DNA of 64,000 nt. It comes from Caulobacter sp. 602-1 (GTDB taxonomy: Bacteria > Pseudomonadota > Alphaproteobacteria > Caulobacterales > Caulobacteraceae). Below are positions 10,006 through 17,849 of the stretch, piece after piece. How positions within the stretch are numbered: position 1 is the stretch's first letter; each line of letters begins with the position of its first letter. The stretch is from positions 1-64,000 of the forward strand of contig NZ_RRYI01000005.1 in assembly GCF_003931565.1 (NCBI RefSeq), given 5' to 3'. The translations under genes were made by a program, and so were the position numbers. The notes under the pieces were generated by a model. It searched no databases and had not been told where the DNA came from. It was given only the letters and a program-made list of their open reading frames with translations.

Positions 10006-11481
10006 TCAGGCGAGGTCCGTATAGGCCTTCTCGATCGCCGCGATGAAGGTCGGGTTCGAGGCCAGAGCCGCCGGGAACACCGTGTCCAGGGTCATGAAGG
10101 CCGCCACGTCTGTCTTGGCGTCACCGGTGACGGCCACGCCGATCTCGGTCAGCTTGTCGGCCAGCGGGTCGGTGATCGCCTCGCCGGTCTTGGCGCGCAG
10201 GGCGATGAAGCGCATCCAGGCCGCCAGCGGGATCGCCAGGCGCTCGATCGAGCGGCCAGCCTCCAGGGTTTCCGTCAAGGTGCCGAGGATACGGAAGGGG
10301 AGCTTGGCCGAACCGTCCCAGGCGATCTGCGCCAGGTAGTGGCGGATCTCGGGATTGCGGAAGCGGGCCAGGATCGCCTCGGCGTAGTCGGCGAGATCCA
10401 GGCCGCGCGGCGCCTTCAGGGTCGGGATGATGTCCTTGGCCATCAGGTCGCGGGCCAGGGCTTCCAGCGTCGGATCGCTGACGGCCTCGAACACCGTCTC
10501 GTGTCCGCGCAGGATGCCGGCATAGGCCAGGGTCGAGTGGACGCCGTTCAGCAGGCGCAGCTTGGCGCGCTCGAAGCCGCGGACATCGTCGGTCAGGATA
10601 ACCCCGACGCTGGCCAGATCCGGCGCCTCGGCCGGCAGCACGTCCTCGACGACCCACTGGGTGAAGGCTTCGCGCTGGATCGGCCAGGCGTCCTCCAGGC
10701 CGGTGGCCTCCTGGACGCGGACCCGCAGGGCGTCGTCGGTGGCCGGGGTGATGCTGTCGACCATGGTGCGCGGAAAGCTGCCCTCGGCCTCGATCCAGGC
10801 CGCCAGATCGGCGTCGATCTTGGCGGCGAAGGCGACGACCGCCGCCTTCAGGCGCCAGCCGTTGTCGGCGAGGTTGTCGCAGGCGACGACGGCGTAGGGC
10901 GCGAGGCCCGCGGAGAAGCGGCGGCGCAGGCCCTCGACGATGTAGCCGACGGCGCTCTTCGGTTCGCGCGGATTGGCCAGGTCGTGAACGATGTCCGGAT
11001 GTTTCTCGTCCAGCCCGCCCTCGGCCGACAGGGTGTAGCCCTTCTCGGTGACGGTCAGGGTGACGAGGCGGGTGGTCGGCGCGGCGAGGCGGGCGAAGAC
11101 CGATGGCGGATCCTCGGGCGCGACCAGAACCTCGACGATCGAACCGACGATGCGGAAGGTGGTTTCGGCGTCCAGCTGGGCCAGGGTGTAGAGGCCGTCC
11201 TGCGGTTGCAGGGCGTCGCGGACGCCGGGGCTCTTCAGCGAAACCGCGCAGATGCCCCAGCGCGGATCGCTGGCCAGCAACTGGTCGAAATAGAAGGCCT
11301 GGTGAGCGCGATGGAAGGCGCCGGGACCGAAGTGGACGACGCCGACCTGCACCTTATCGCGGTCATAGGCAGGCAGGGCCGTGCCCGGGATAGCGCCGGG
11401 ATAGCTGGTCGCGCTCAGACGCAGGGCGGGGGTGGTCGCGGGAGAAGCCGTCACGGGAGCAAGCCTGGAGTTGGTGAGCAA
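10006..11481 (-). CDS. uxuB: D-mannonate oxidoreductase (fructuronate reductase), mannitol dehydrogenase family
   Basis: An NAD-dependent polyol/uronate dehydrogenase (~491 aa) that interconverts D-fructuronate and D-mannonate in hexuronate breakdown. The N-terminal VHFGPGAFHRAHQAFY and TVTEKGYTL segments and the KLRLLNGVHSTLAY catalytic-lysine motif match UxuB much better than tagaturonate reductase UxaB. The start is uncertain: TTG at 11481 has no clear Shine-Dalgarno; GTG at 11454 is an alternative. It lies 55 bp downstream of uxaA on the same strand, with a candidate second operator (11524-11538) in the gap, so it may have its own promoter. Mannonate dehydratase (UxuA), which should use its product, is not in the window. 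Confidence 0.88.
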   Translation of the reverse strand: MLTNSRLAPVTASPATTPALRLSATSYPGAIPGTALPAYDRDKVQVGVVHFGPGAFHRAHQAFYFDQLLASDPRWGICAVSLKSPGVRDALQPQDGLYTLAQLDAETTFRIVGSIVEVLVAPEDPPSVFARLAAPTTRLVTLTVTEKGYTLSAEGGLDEKHPDIVHDLANPREPKSAVGYIVEGLRRRFSAGLAPYAVVACDNLADNGWRLKAAVVAFAAKIDADLAAWIEAEGSFPRTMVDSITPATDDALRVRVQEATGLEDAWPIQREAFTQWVVEDVLPAEAPDLASVGVILTDDVRGFERAKLRLLNGVHSTLAYAGILRGHETVFEAVSDPTLEALARDLMAKDIIPTLKAPRGLDLADYAEAILARFRNPEIRHYLAQIAWDGSAKLPFRILGTLTETLEAGRSIERLAIPLAAWMRFIALRAKTGEAITDPLADKLTEIGVAVTGDAKTDVAAFMTLDTVFPAALASNPTFIAAIEKAYTDLA

Positions 11482-11523
11482 AAGAAGCGGAGCGTTAAAT
11501 GCGGTAGTCTGACAACTGTGGCA

Positions 11524-11538
11524 ATTGGCTTGACCACT
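11524..11538. promoter_or_regulatory. Candidate second operator upstream of uxuB (motif AGTGGCTTGRCCACT)
   Basis: The sequence ATTGGCTTGACCACT matches 13 of 15 bases of the perfect palindrome AGTGGCTTGGCCACT found upstream of eda at 20731-20745. It overlaps the end of uxaA and lies about 43 bp before the uxuB start. On the minus strand a possible promoter follows (TTGCCA, 17 bp, CATTTA). No binding regulator can be named; the TGG-N-CCA form would suit a GntR-type protein, but that is a guess. Confidence 0.4.
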
Positions 11539-13045
11539 AAAGCGTGACGCCGGACTTCCAGATGGCGATCTCGCGCTCGCCGTTGAGCTCGGCCTTGGTG
11601 GCCTTGCCCGAGGCGGTGTCGACCACGAGGTCCATCAGCCGGTCGGCCGCGTCGTCCATCGAGACGCCCTCCAGCACCTGGCCGGCGTCGAAGTCGATCC
11701 AGCCAGGCTTGCGTTGGGCAAGGCCCGAGTTGGAGGCGATCTTCAGGGTTGGGGCGGGGAAGCCAAGCGGCGTGCCGCGGCCGGTGGTGAACAGGATGAC
11801 CGTCGCGCCGGCGGCGGTCAGGGCCGTCGACGAGACCGCGTCGTTGCCGGGGGCCTCCAACAGAGTCAGGCCGTGCGGACCGACGCGCTCGCCGTAGCGC
11901 AGAACCTCGACCAACTGGGCCCGGCCGCCCTTCTGAACCGCGCCCAGGGACTTTTCCTCGAGCGTGGTGATGCCGCCGGCGATGTTGCCGGGGGAGGGAT
12001 TTTCGTAGATCGGCTGCTTGTTGTCGATGAAGTAGCGCTTGAAGTCGTCGATCACGCCGACGGCCTGGTCGAAGATCTCGCGGCTGGCGGCGCGTTGCAG
12101 CAGCACGTTCTCGGCCCCGAACACCTCCGGGATCTCGGTCAGCACCGGCGTGCCGCCCGCGTCGGCGACCTTATCGGCGATGCGGCCGACCAGCGGGTTG
12201 GCGGTGACGCCCGAGAAGCCGTCCGAACCGCCGCACTTGAGGCCCACGACCAGCTCCGAGACCGGGATCGGCTCGCGCTTGTCCTGTTCGGCGATCTCGA
12301 CCAGCGCTTCGACGGCGGACAGGCCGTCCTCCAGCTCGTCCTCGACCATCTGGGTCGTGAAGCTGCGCAGTCGCTCGCGGTCGATATCCGGCGCGCTCTC
12401 CAGCAGGGCCTTCAGCTGGTTGTTCTCGCAGCCCAGGCCCAGGATCAGCACGCCGCCGGCGTTGGGATGGGCGGCCAGGCCCGCGATCAGGCTGCGGGTG
12501 TGGGTCAGGTCGTCGCCCAGCTGCGAGCAGCCGAACGGGTGGGGGAAGGCGTAGATTCCGTCGACGCGGCCGGCGAAGCGGGCATTGGCCTTTTCGGCGA
12601 TACGGCGGGCGGTGTTGGCCACGCAGCCGACGGTGCACAGCACCCAGATCTCGTTGCGCGTGCCGGCCCGGCCGTTCTTGCGGCGATAGCCGTCGAAGGT
12701 GCGCGCGGCGGGCTCGACATGCGGCTCCGGCGCGGTCGGGGCGAAGCTGTAGCCCTCGACGCCTTCCAGGCGAGTCTCGACATTGTGGATGTGGACATGG
12801 TCGCCGACGGCGATGTCGACGGTGGCCCGGCCGATCGGCCAGCCGTACTTCAGGACATCGGCGCCAGCGCTGGCATCGCGAATGGCGATCTTGTGGCCCT
12901 TGGGGATGTCGTTGCGGACGGTAATCGCTTGGCCCCGCAGGTTCAGCACCTCGCCGGCCGCGAGGTCGCGCAGGGCCGTGGCCACGTGGTCGCGCGGGTC
13001 GACGGGGTGAATCGATTCGCGAGGCGCCAAGGTCGTATCGGTCAT
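11537..13045 (-). CDS. uxaA: Altronate dehydratase
   Basis: Dehydrates D-altronate to 2-keto-3-deoxygluconate in galacturonate catabolism (502 aa, iron-dependent family). It has the N-terminal SAF-like domain (HPVDPRDHVATALRDL to HIHNVETRLEG, about 10-110) and then the large UxaA domain with RKNGRAGTRNEIWVL, PHPFGCSQLGDD, LGLGCENNQ and GLKCGGSDGFSGVTANP. The ATG at 13045 is preferred: the alternative ATG at 13099 directly abuts the regulator palindrome at 13100-13113 and would leave no leader. It is transcribed divergently from the LacI-type gene. Confidence 0.93.
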   Translation of the reverse strand: MTDTTLAPRESIHPVDPRDHVATALRDLAAGEVLNLRGQAITVRNDIPKGHKIAIRDASAGADVLKYGWPIGRATVDIAVGDHVHIHNVETRLEGVEGYSFAPTAPEPHVEPAARTFDGYRRKNGRAGTRNEIWVLCTVGCVANTARRIAEKANARFAGRVDGIYAFPHPFGCSQLGDDLTHTRSLIAGLAAHPNAGGVLILGLGCENNQLKALLESAPDIDRERLRSFTTQMVEDELEDGLSAVEALVEIAEQDKREPIPVSELVVGLKCGGSDGFSGVTANPLVGRIADKVADAGGTPVLTEIPEVFGAENVLLQRAASREIFDQAVGVIDDFKRYFIDNKQPIYENPSPGNIAGGITTLEEKSLGAVQKGGRAQLVEVLRYGERVGPHGLTLLEAPGNDAVSSTALTAAGATVILFTTGRGTPLGFPAPTLKIASNSGLAQRKPGWIDFDAGQVLEGVSMDDAADRLMDLVVDTASGKATKAELNGEREIAIWKSGVTL

Positions 13046-13099
13046 GGGTTGGTCTTCGCCGCCGAGTTTCGTGTCGTCAATTTCAGTGCGTAGTGACAT

Positions 13100-13113
13100 G
13101 GTAACCGGTGTCA
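13100..13113. promoter_or_regulatory. Uronate-regulon operator upstream of uxaA
   Basis: On the minus strand this reads TGACACCGGTTACC, identical to the site before uxaC (14323-14336) and sharing TGACACCGGT with three further sites in the window. It lies in the divergent region between uxaA and the LacI-type regulator gene, so it could control both. LacI-family operators are commonly even palindromes with a central CG, which this is (ACCGGT core). Confidence 0.75.
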
Positions 13114-13247
13114 GTCACCCTAAAAGCAGACGTTTCGTCCTAGGTTGGCGACGCCAGCGCGGCTAGAGTATGACAAAAGACACTGCTTAGCTGCTTGGAA
13201 ACGCCGTGAACTCTTCAAAGACGCCTTCCTCGTCCCCGGAAGCCTCT

Positions 13248-14288
13248 ATGGAGGGGGGGAGTGGCGTCGAAGGCGGCCGCAAGCGGGCCACGATCAACGA
13301 CATTGCCAGGCTCGCCGGGGTGTCCAAGAAGACCGTTTCACGCGTCATCAACCAGTCTCCCTTCGTCCGCGACGAGACCCGCGAGCGCATCGAGGCGGTG
13401 ATCGCCGAGTGGGGCTACGCGCCCGATCCCCAGGCCCGGGGCCTTGCGTTTCGCCGCTCGTTCCTGATCGGCATGATCTACGACAACCCCAACCCGCAGT
13501 ACGTCGTGAACATGCAGCTTGGCCTGCTGGACGGCATGCGCGGCTCGGGCTTCGAGCTGGTCGTCCATCCCTGCGACCGCGCCAGCCCGACCTTTCTGAC
13601 CGACATCCGGGCCTTCGTGGAGCGCCAGAAACTTTTCGGCGTCGTGCTGCCGCCGTCCGTGTCCGAGGACGAGCGCGTCGCCAAGCTGCTGAACGAGATC
13701 GGCTGCGCCTACATCCGCATCGCCTCGGTCGAGCTGGACAAGCCCGAGCACATGATCGTCGGTCACGACCGCATGGGCGCCGCGGAGGCCGCCCGGCACA
13801 TCGTGGGCCTGGGCCACAGGACCATCGCCTTTATTTCGGGGCCGGACACCTTCCGTTCCTCGCACGAGCGGCGAGGGGGCTTCGAGGACGGTCTCGCCGA
13901 GGCGGGCCTGAAACTGGGCGAAGGCGATATCGTCCAGGGCGCCTATACCTTCGAGTCCGGCGTGGCGTGTGGCGACATCCTCTTGGCCCGCACCCCGCGT
14001 CCGACCGCCATCTTCTGCGGCAATGACGAAATGGCCGCTGGCGTCCTGCAATCGGCGCGCAAGGCCGGTCTTTCCGTGCCCGCCGACTTGAGCGTGGTGG
14101 GCTTCGACGACTTCCAGATCGCCCAGGCGGTCTGGCCGCCTCTGACCACGATCCGCACGCCGACTCGCGAGATCGGCCGCATGGCCGCCGAGAAGCTGAT
14201 CGGCGTCGAGCGACGCGAACCGCGGGATATGACCAAGACCGAACCGACCCTGGTGGTGCGCGAGTCCTCCGGCCCGGTCCCGGCCTGA
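13248..14288 (+). CDS. LacI-family transcriptional regulator of the uronate genes
   Basis: A 346-residue LacI/GalR repressor. The N-terminal helix-turn-helix (ATINDIARLAGVSKKTVSRV, about 13-32) and following hinge are clear, then a periplasmic-binding-like effector domain with GHRTIAFISGP and the C-terminal SVVGFDDFQIAQAVWPPLTTIR motif. The ATG at 13248 has GGAAG 5 bp upstream; a GTG at 13206 is an alternative adding 14 residues. It sits between divergent uxaA and downstream uxaC, both preceded by the same palindrome. It is inferred, not shown, to bind TGACACCGGTNNCC-type sites and respond to a uronate intermediate such as 2-keto-3-deoxygluconate. Confidence 0.9.
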   Translation: MEGGSGVEGGRKRATINDIARLAGVSKKTVSRVINQSPFVRDETRERIEAVIAEWGYAPDPQARGLAFRRSFLIGMIYDNPNPQYVVNMQLGLLDGMRGSGFELVVHPCDRASPTFLTDIRAFVERQKLFGVVLPPSVSEDERVAKLLNEIGCAYIRIASVELDKPEHMIVGHDRMGAAEAARHIVGLGHRTIAFISGPDTFRSSHERRGGFEDGLAEAGLKLGEGDIVQGAYTFESGVACGDILLARTPRPTAIFCGNDEMAAGVLQSARKAGLSVPADLSVVGFDDFQIAQAVWPPLTTIRTPTREIGRMAAEKLIGVERREPRDMTKTEPTLVVRESSGPVPA

Positions 14289-14322
14289 GGATTCGCAACC
14301 GCCGTTGGGTTGCATCCAATCA

Positions 14323-14336
14323 TGACACCGGTTACC
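14323..14336. promoter_or_regulatory. Uronate-regulon operator upstream of uxaC
   Basis: TGACACCGGTTACC lies 35 bp after the regulator gene and 76 bp before uxaC, in the only gap upstream of the uxaC-kduI-kduD genes. It is identical to the site at 13100-13113 in the opposite orientation. Confidence 0.75.
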
Positions 14337-14411
14337 AAGCGGGCCTAAGCGGCCATCCGCGAAGCCGCCGGCCAAGAAGCGCTTAGTGAAGCAGGGAGCA
14401 CACGCCAAGCC

Positions 14412-15875
14412 ATGCCCAGGCCTCTGAATTTCCACGAAGATCGGCTCTTCCCGTCGGACGCGACGACGCGGTCCTACGCGCGCGGCCTGTACGCGCTGGT
14501 CAAGGATCTGCCGATCATCAGTCCGCACGGTCACACCGATCCGTCGTGGTTCGCCACCAACGCGCCCTTCCAGGACGCCACCGACCTGTTGCTGGCGCCG
14601 GACCACTATCTCTATCGGATGCTCTACAGCCAGGGCGTCAGCCTGGATGACCTGAAGGTGCGTTCCAAGGCCGGCGTCCCGGACACCGACCCACGCGCGG
14701 CGTGGAAGCTGTTCGCGTCGAACTTCCACCTGTTCCGCGGCACGCCGTCGTGGATCTGGCTGAACCACGTGTTCTCCAAGGTGTTCGGCTTCACCGAGTT
14801 CCTCGAGACCTCGAACGCCGACGACTATTTCGATCGCATCAACGAAGCCCTGGCGACGGACGCCTTCCGTCCGCGCGCTCTGTTCGACCGTTTCAACATC
14901 GAGACCCTGGCCACCACCGAAGGTCCGCACGAGAGCCTGAAGCATCACGCGGCCATTCGTGAGAGCGGGTGGGGCGGTCACGTCATCACCGCCTACCGTC
15001 CCGACGCGGTCATCGACTTCGAGGACGAGCGCAGCCCGCGCGCTTTCGAGCGCTTCGCCGAGACCTCGGGTCAGGACGTCTACAGCTGGAAGAGCTATCT
15101 GGAAGCGCATCGCCTGCGCCGCCAGGCCTTCATCGAAGCCGGCGCCACCTCGTCCGACCACGGCCACCCGACGGCCGCCACCGCCGACCTGTCGGACGCC
15201 GAGGCTGAGGCCCTGTTCCAAAGCCTGGTGAAGGGCGACGTCACGCCCGAGAAGGCCGAGCTGTTCCGCGCCCAGATGCTGACCGAAATGGCCAAGATGA
15301 GCCTGGACGACGGTCTGGTCATGCAGATCCATCCTGGCTCGCATCGCAATCACAACGCCAGCCTCTTAGCCTCCCACGGTCGCGACAAGGGCGCCGACAT
15401 CCCGATGCGCACCGAGTATGTCTCGGCGCTGAAGCCGCTGCTTGGCCGTCTGGGCAATGATCCGCGCCTGTCGATCATCCTCTTCACGCTGGACGAGACG
15501 ACCTACAGCCGCGAACTGGCCCCGCTCGCCGGTCACTATCCGGTGCTGAAGCTGGGTCCGTCCTGGTGGTTCCACGACAGCCCGGAAGGCATGATGCGTT
15601 TCCGCGAGCAGGTCACCGAGACCGCCGGCTTCTACAACACTGTCGGCTTCAACGACGACACCCGCGCCTTCCTGTCGATTCCGGCGCGCCACGACGTGGC
15701 CCGCCGCGTCGACAGCGCCTTCCTGGCCCGCATGGTCGCCGAGCACCGCATGGACCTCTGCGAGGCCGAGGCGCTGATCGTCGACCTGACCTACAACCTG
15801 CCCAAGAAGGCCTACAAACTCGATCAGCGCCCCGACTGGGCCCGTCCCGCGACGCTGCGCGCCGCCGCCGAATAA
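14412..15875 (+). CDS. uxaC: Uronate (glucuronate/galacturonate) isomerase
   Basis: Isomerises D-glucuronate to D-fructuronate and D-galacturonate to D-tagaturonate, the first cytoplasmic step of hexuronate breakdown. The 487-residue protein has the amidohydrolase-like metal motif PHGHTD (~38-43), the FDRFNIETLATTEGP segment, QIHPGSHRNHN and the C-terminal GFNDDTRAF and IPARHDVARR blocks of UxaC. The length is normal for the family. It is followed 24 bp later by kduI, suggesting an operon controlled from the upstream operator. Confidence 0.96.
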   Translation: MPRPLNFHEDRLFPSDATTRSYARGLYALVKDLPIISPHGHTDPSWFATNAPFQDATDLLLAPDHYLYRMLYSQGVSLDDLKVRSKAGVPDTDPRAAWKLFASNFHLFRGTPSWIWLNHVFSKVFGFTEFLETSNADDYFDRINEALATDAFRPRALFDRFNIETLATTEGPHESLKHHAAIRESGWGGHVITAYRPDAVIDFEDERSPRAFERFAETSGQDVYSWKSYLEAHRLRRQAFIEAGATSSDHGHPTAATADLSDAEAEALFQSLVKGDVTPEKAELFRAQMLTEMAKMSLDDGLVMQIHPGSHRNHNASLLASHGRDKGADIPMRTEYVSALKPLLGRLGNDPRLSIILFTLDETTYSRELAPLAGHYPVLKLGPSWWFHDSPEGMMRFREQVTETAGFYNTVGFNDDTRAFLSIPARHDVARRVDSAFLARMVAEHRMDLCEAEALIVDLTYNLPKKAYKLDQRPDWARPATLRAAAE

Positions 15876-15899
15876 GAACACCCTTCCGGAGACTTCCCG

Positions 15900-16742
15900 A
15901 TGTTCGCCAAGACCTACCACGCCACCCATCCGGACATGATGTTCGCGGTCAGCAACGACGACCTGCGCGACCGCTACCTGATGCAGGACCTGTTCCAGGA
16001 CGGCCAGATCGTCCTGACCTACAACCACGCCGAACGCTTCGTCGTCGGCGGCGTCGTGGCCACCTCGGCCATCAAGCTGCCCGACCAGACCGAGCCTGCC
16101 TCGGCCGCTGGCCACCCGTTCCTGGAGCGCCGCGAGCTGGGCGTGATCAATGTCGGCGAGACCACCGGCAAGATCACCGTCGACGGCGTCGTCTACGAGA
16201 TCGTTCCGCGTGATGGCCTGTATGTCACCATGGGCGCCAAGGACGTGACCTTCGAAGGCGTGAACGGCGAGGCCGCGCGCTTCTACCTGGTCAGCCTGCC
16301 GGCCCACGCCGCGTTCGAGACCAAGAAGCTGGCCTTCGCCGACGCCGTCGCCCTGGAGCGCGGCGCGCTGGAGACCAGCAACGAGCGCACGATCTACCAG
16401 TACATCGTGCCGACCACCTGCAAGTCGGCCCAGCTGCTGCTGGGCATGACCGTGTTGAAGCCGGGCAGCGTCTGGAATACCATGCCGCCCCACCTGCACG
16501 ACCGCCGTTCGGAAGCCTATTTCTACTTCGGCCTGGGCGAGAACGACCGGGTCTTCCACTACATGGGCGAGCCTGACGAGATGCGTCACATCGTGATCGC
16601 CAACGAAGAGGCTGTGATGAGCCCGCCGTGGTCGATCCACATGGGTTCGGGCACCGCCAACTACACCTTCATCTGGGCGATGGGCGGCGAGAACCTCGAC
16701 TACACCGACATGAACGTGCTGGACATCTGCCAGCTGAAGTAG
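15900..16742 (+). CDS. kduI: 5-keto-4-deoxyuronate isomerase
   Basis: Converts 4-deoxy-L-threo-5-hexosulose uronate, the product of unsaturated galacturonate from pectin, to 2,5-diketo-3-deoxygluconate. The 280-residue cupin has the zinc-binding segment [15 protein letters not shown] (two His and one Glu) and the later His in WSIHMGSGT. The ATG has GGAG about 9 bp upstream. It lies between uxaC and kduD, its pathway partner. KduI has also been linked to hexuronate isomerisation in E. coli, so a role outside pectin use is possible. Confidence 0.95.
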   Translation: MFAKTYHATHPDMMFAVSNDDLRDRYLMQDLFQDGQIVLTYNHAERFVVGGVVATSAIKLPDQTEPASAAGHPFLERRELGVINVGETTGKITVDGVVYEIVPRDGLYVTMGAKDVTFEGVNGEAARFYLVSLPAHAAFETKKLAFADAVALERGALETSNERTIYQYIVPTTCKSAQLLLGMTVLKPGSVWNTMPPHLHDRRSEAYFYFGLGENDRVFHYMGEPDEMRHIVIANEEAVMSPPWSIHMGSGTANYTFIWAMGGENLDYTDMNVLDICQLK

Positions 16743-16766
16743 GACCGCGAGGTCACCCGCTCTTAG

Positions 16767-16874
16767 CTTGTCATCCCGGGCGGAGCGAAGCGTAGACCCG
16801 GGACCCAGGGGCCACTGGCAGTGCGCCGGCCCCTGGGTCCCGGACAGCCTCTTGGAGGCTTCCGGGATGACAAG
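16767..16874. repeat. Nested inverted repeat between kduI and kduD (GTCATCCCGG family)
   Basis: Outer arms CTTGTCATCCCGG (16767-16779) and CCGGGATGACAAG (16862-16874) enclose a second inverted repeat: 16797-16813 pairs with 16828-16843 around CCCGGGACCCAGGGGCC. The right half (16842-16871) recurs almost unchanged at 39627-39656. The transcript could form a long double hairpin inside the uxaC-kduI-kduD message, as intergenic REP-type elements do, with possible effects on mRNA stability. No coding potential or transposase is present. Confidence 0.8.
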
Positions 16875-16895
16875 ATTTTTGAACAGGAACTCGAC

Positions 16896-17666
16896 ATGGC
16901 CAATCCGTTCAGCCTTGAAGGCAAGGTCGCGCTCGTCACCGGCGCCAACACCGGGATCGGGCAGGGGATCGCCATCGCCCTGGCCGCCGCTGGCGCGGAC
17001 ATCGCCGCCGCGGGCCGCAGCGCGCCGACCGACACCCAGAAGGCCGTCGAGGCCCTGGGGCGCAAGTTCCTATCGATCAAGGCCGACTTCGGCTCCACCG
17101 AACCCGTCCAGCGCGTGGTCGACGAGACCGTGGCAGCGTTCGGCAAGATCGACATCCTGGTCAACAACGCCGGCATCATCCGTCGCGCCGACTCGATCGA
17201 GTTCTCGGAAGCCGACTGGGATGCGGTGATGGACACCAATCTGAAGGTGGTCTTCTTCCTGACCCAGGCCTTCGCCAAGCAGGCCCTGAAGCAGGGGCCC
17301 GTGAACGGTGTGACCGCGAAGGTGATCAATATCGCCTCCCTGCTCTCGTTCCAGGGCGGCATCCGCGTGCCGTCCTATACCGCAGCCAAGTCGGGCCTGG
17401 CCGGCCTGACCAAGATCCTGGCCAACGAGTGGGCGACCAAGGGGATCAACGTCAACGCCATCGCCCCGGGCTATTTCGACACCAACAACACCGAGGCTTT
17501 GCGCGCCGACCAGGACCGCAACGCCGCGATCCTGGCCCGCATCCCGGCCGGGCGCTGGGGCCGTCCGGAAGACATCGGCGGCGCCGCGGTGTTCCTGGCC
17601 TCGTCGGCGGCGGACTACGTCCAGGGCATTACCTTGCCCGTGGATGGTGGCTGGCTGGCGCGCTGA
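16896..17666 (+). CDS. kduD: 2-deoxy-D-gluconate 3-dehydrogenase / 2-keto-3-deoxygluconate-forming reductase
   Basis: A short-chain dehydrogenase (256 aa) that reduces 2,5-diketo-3-deoxygluconate to 2-keto-3-deoxygluconate. It has the NAD(P) motif TGANTGIG (~16-23), NNAGI, the catalytic YTAAK and the family tail GITLPVDGGWLAR. KduD identity rests on NPFSLEGKVALVTG at the N-terminus and its place after kduI. The ATG at 16896 has AGGAA six bases upstream. Upstream lies the nested inverted repeat. Confidence 0.92.
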   Translation: MANPFSLEGKVALVTGANTGIGQGIAIALAAAGADIAAAGRSAPTDTQKAVEALGRKFLSIKADFGSTEPVQRVVDETVAAFGKIDILVNNAGIIRRADSIEFSEADWDAVMDTNLKVVFFLTQAFAKQALKQGPVNGVTAKVINIASLLSFQGGIRVPSYTAAKSGLAGLTKILANEWATKGINVNAIAPGYFDTNNTEALRADQDRNAAILARIPAGRWGRPEDIGGAAVFLASSAADYVQGITLPVDGGWLAR

Positions 17667-17711
17667 CGAAACAAATCCACGCAAAAATATCATGGTAGCG
17701 CAACCATTGTG

Positions 17712-17733
17712 CCGGGCGGGTTTTCCCGCCCGG
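17712..17733. terminator. Perfect hairpin after kduD, possible terminator
   Basis: CCGGGCGGG (17712-17720), loop TTTT, CCCGCCCGG (17725-17733): a perfect 9-bp stem 45 bp after kduD and 116 bp before ppc. No T-tract follows, so intrinsic termination is uncertain; it may be a processing or stability hairpin separating the kdu genes from ppc. Confidence 0.5.
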
Positions 17734-17849
17734 TGAAGCGCGCTAGAGGGCGCCGTAACGTCAGCGCCCGGGATCGATCCCGCGTCGCTGACGCTTTCTC
17801 GTGATCCATTCCCGTCCCGAACGGCTCCGGCCGATCCTGGAGTTCGCGC

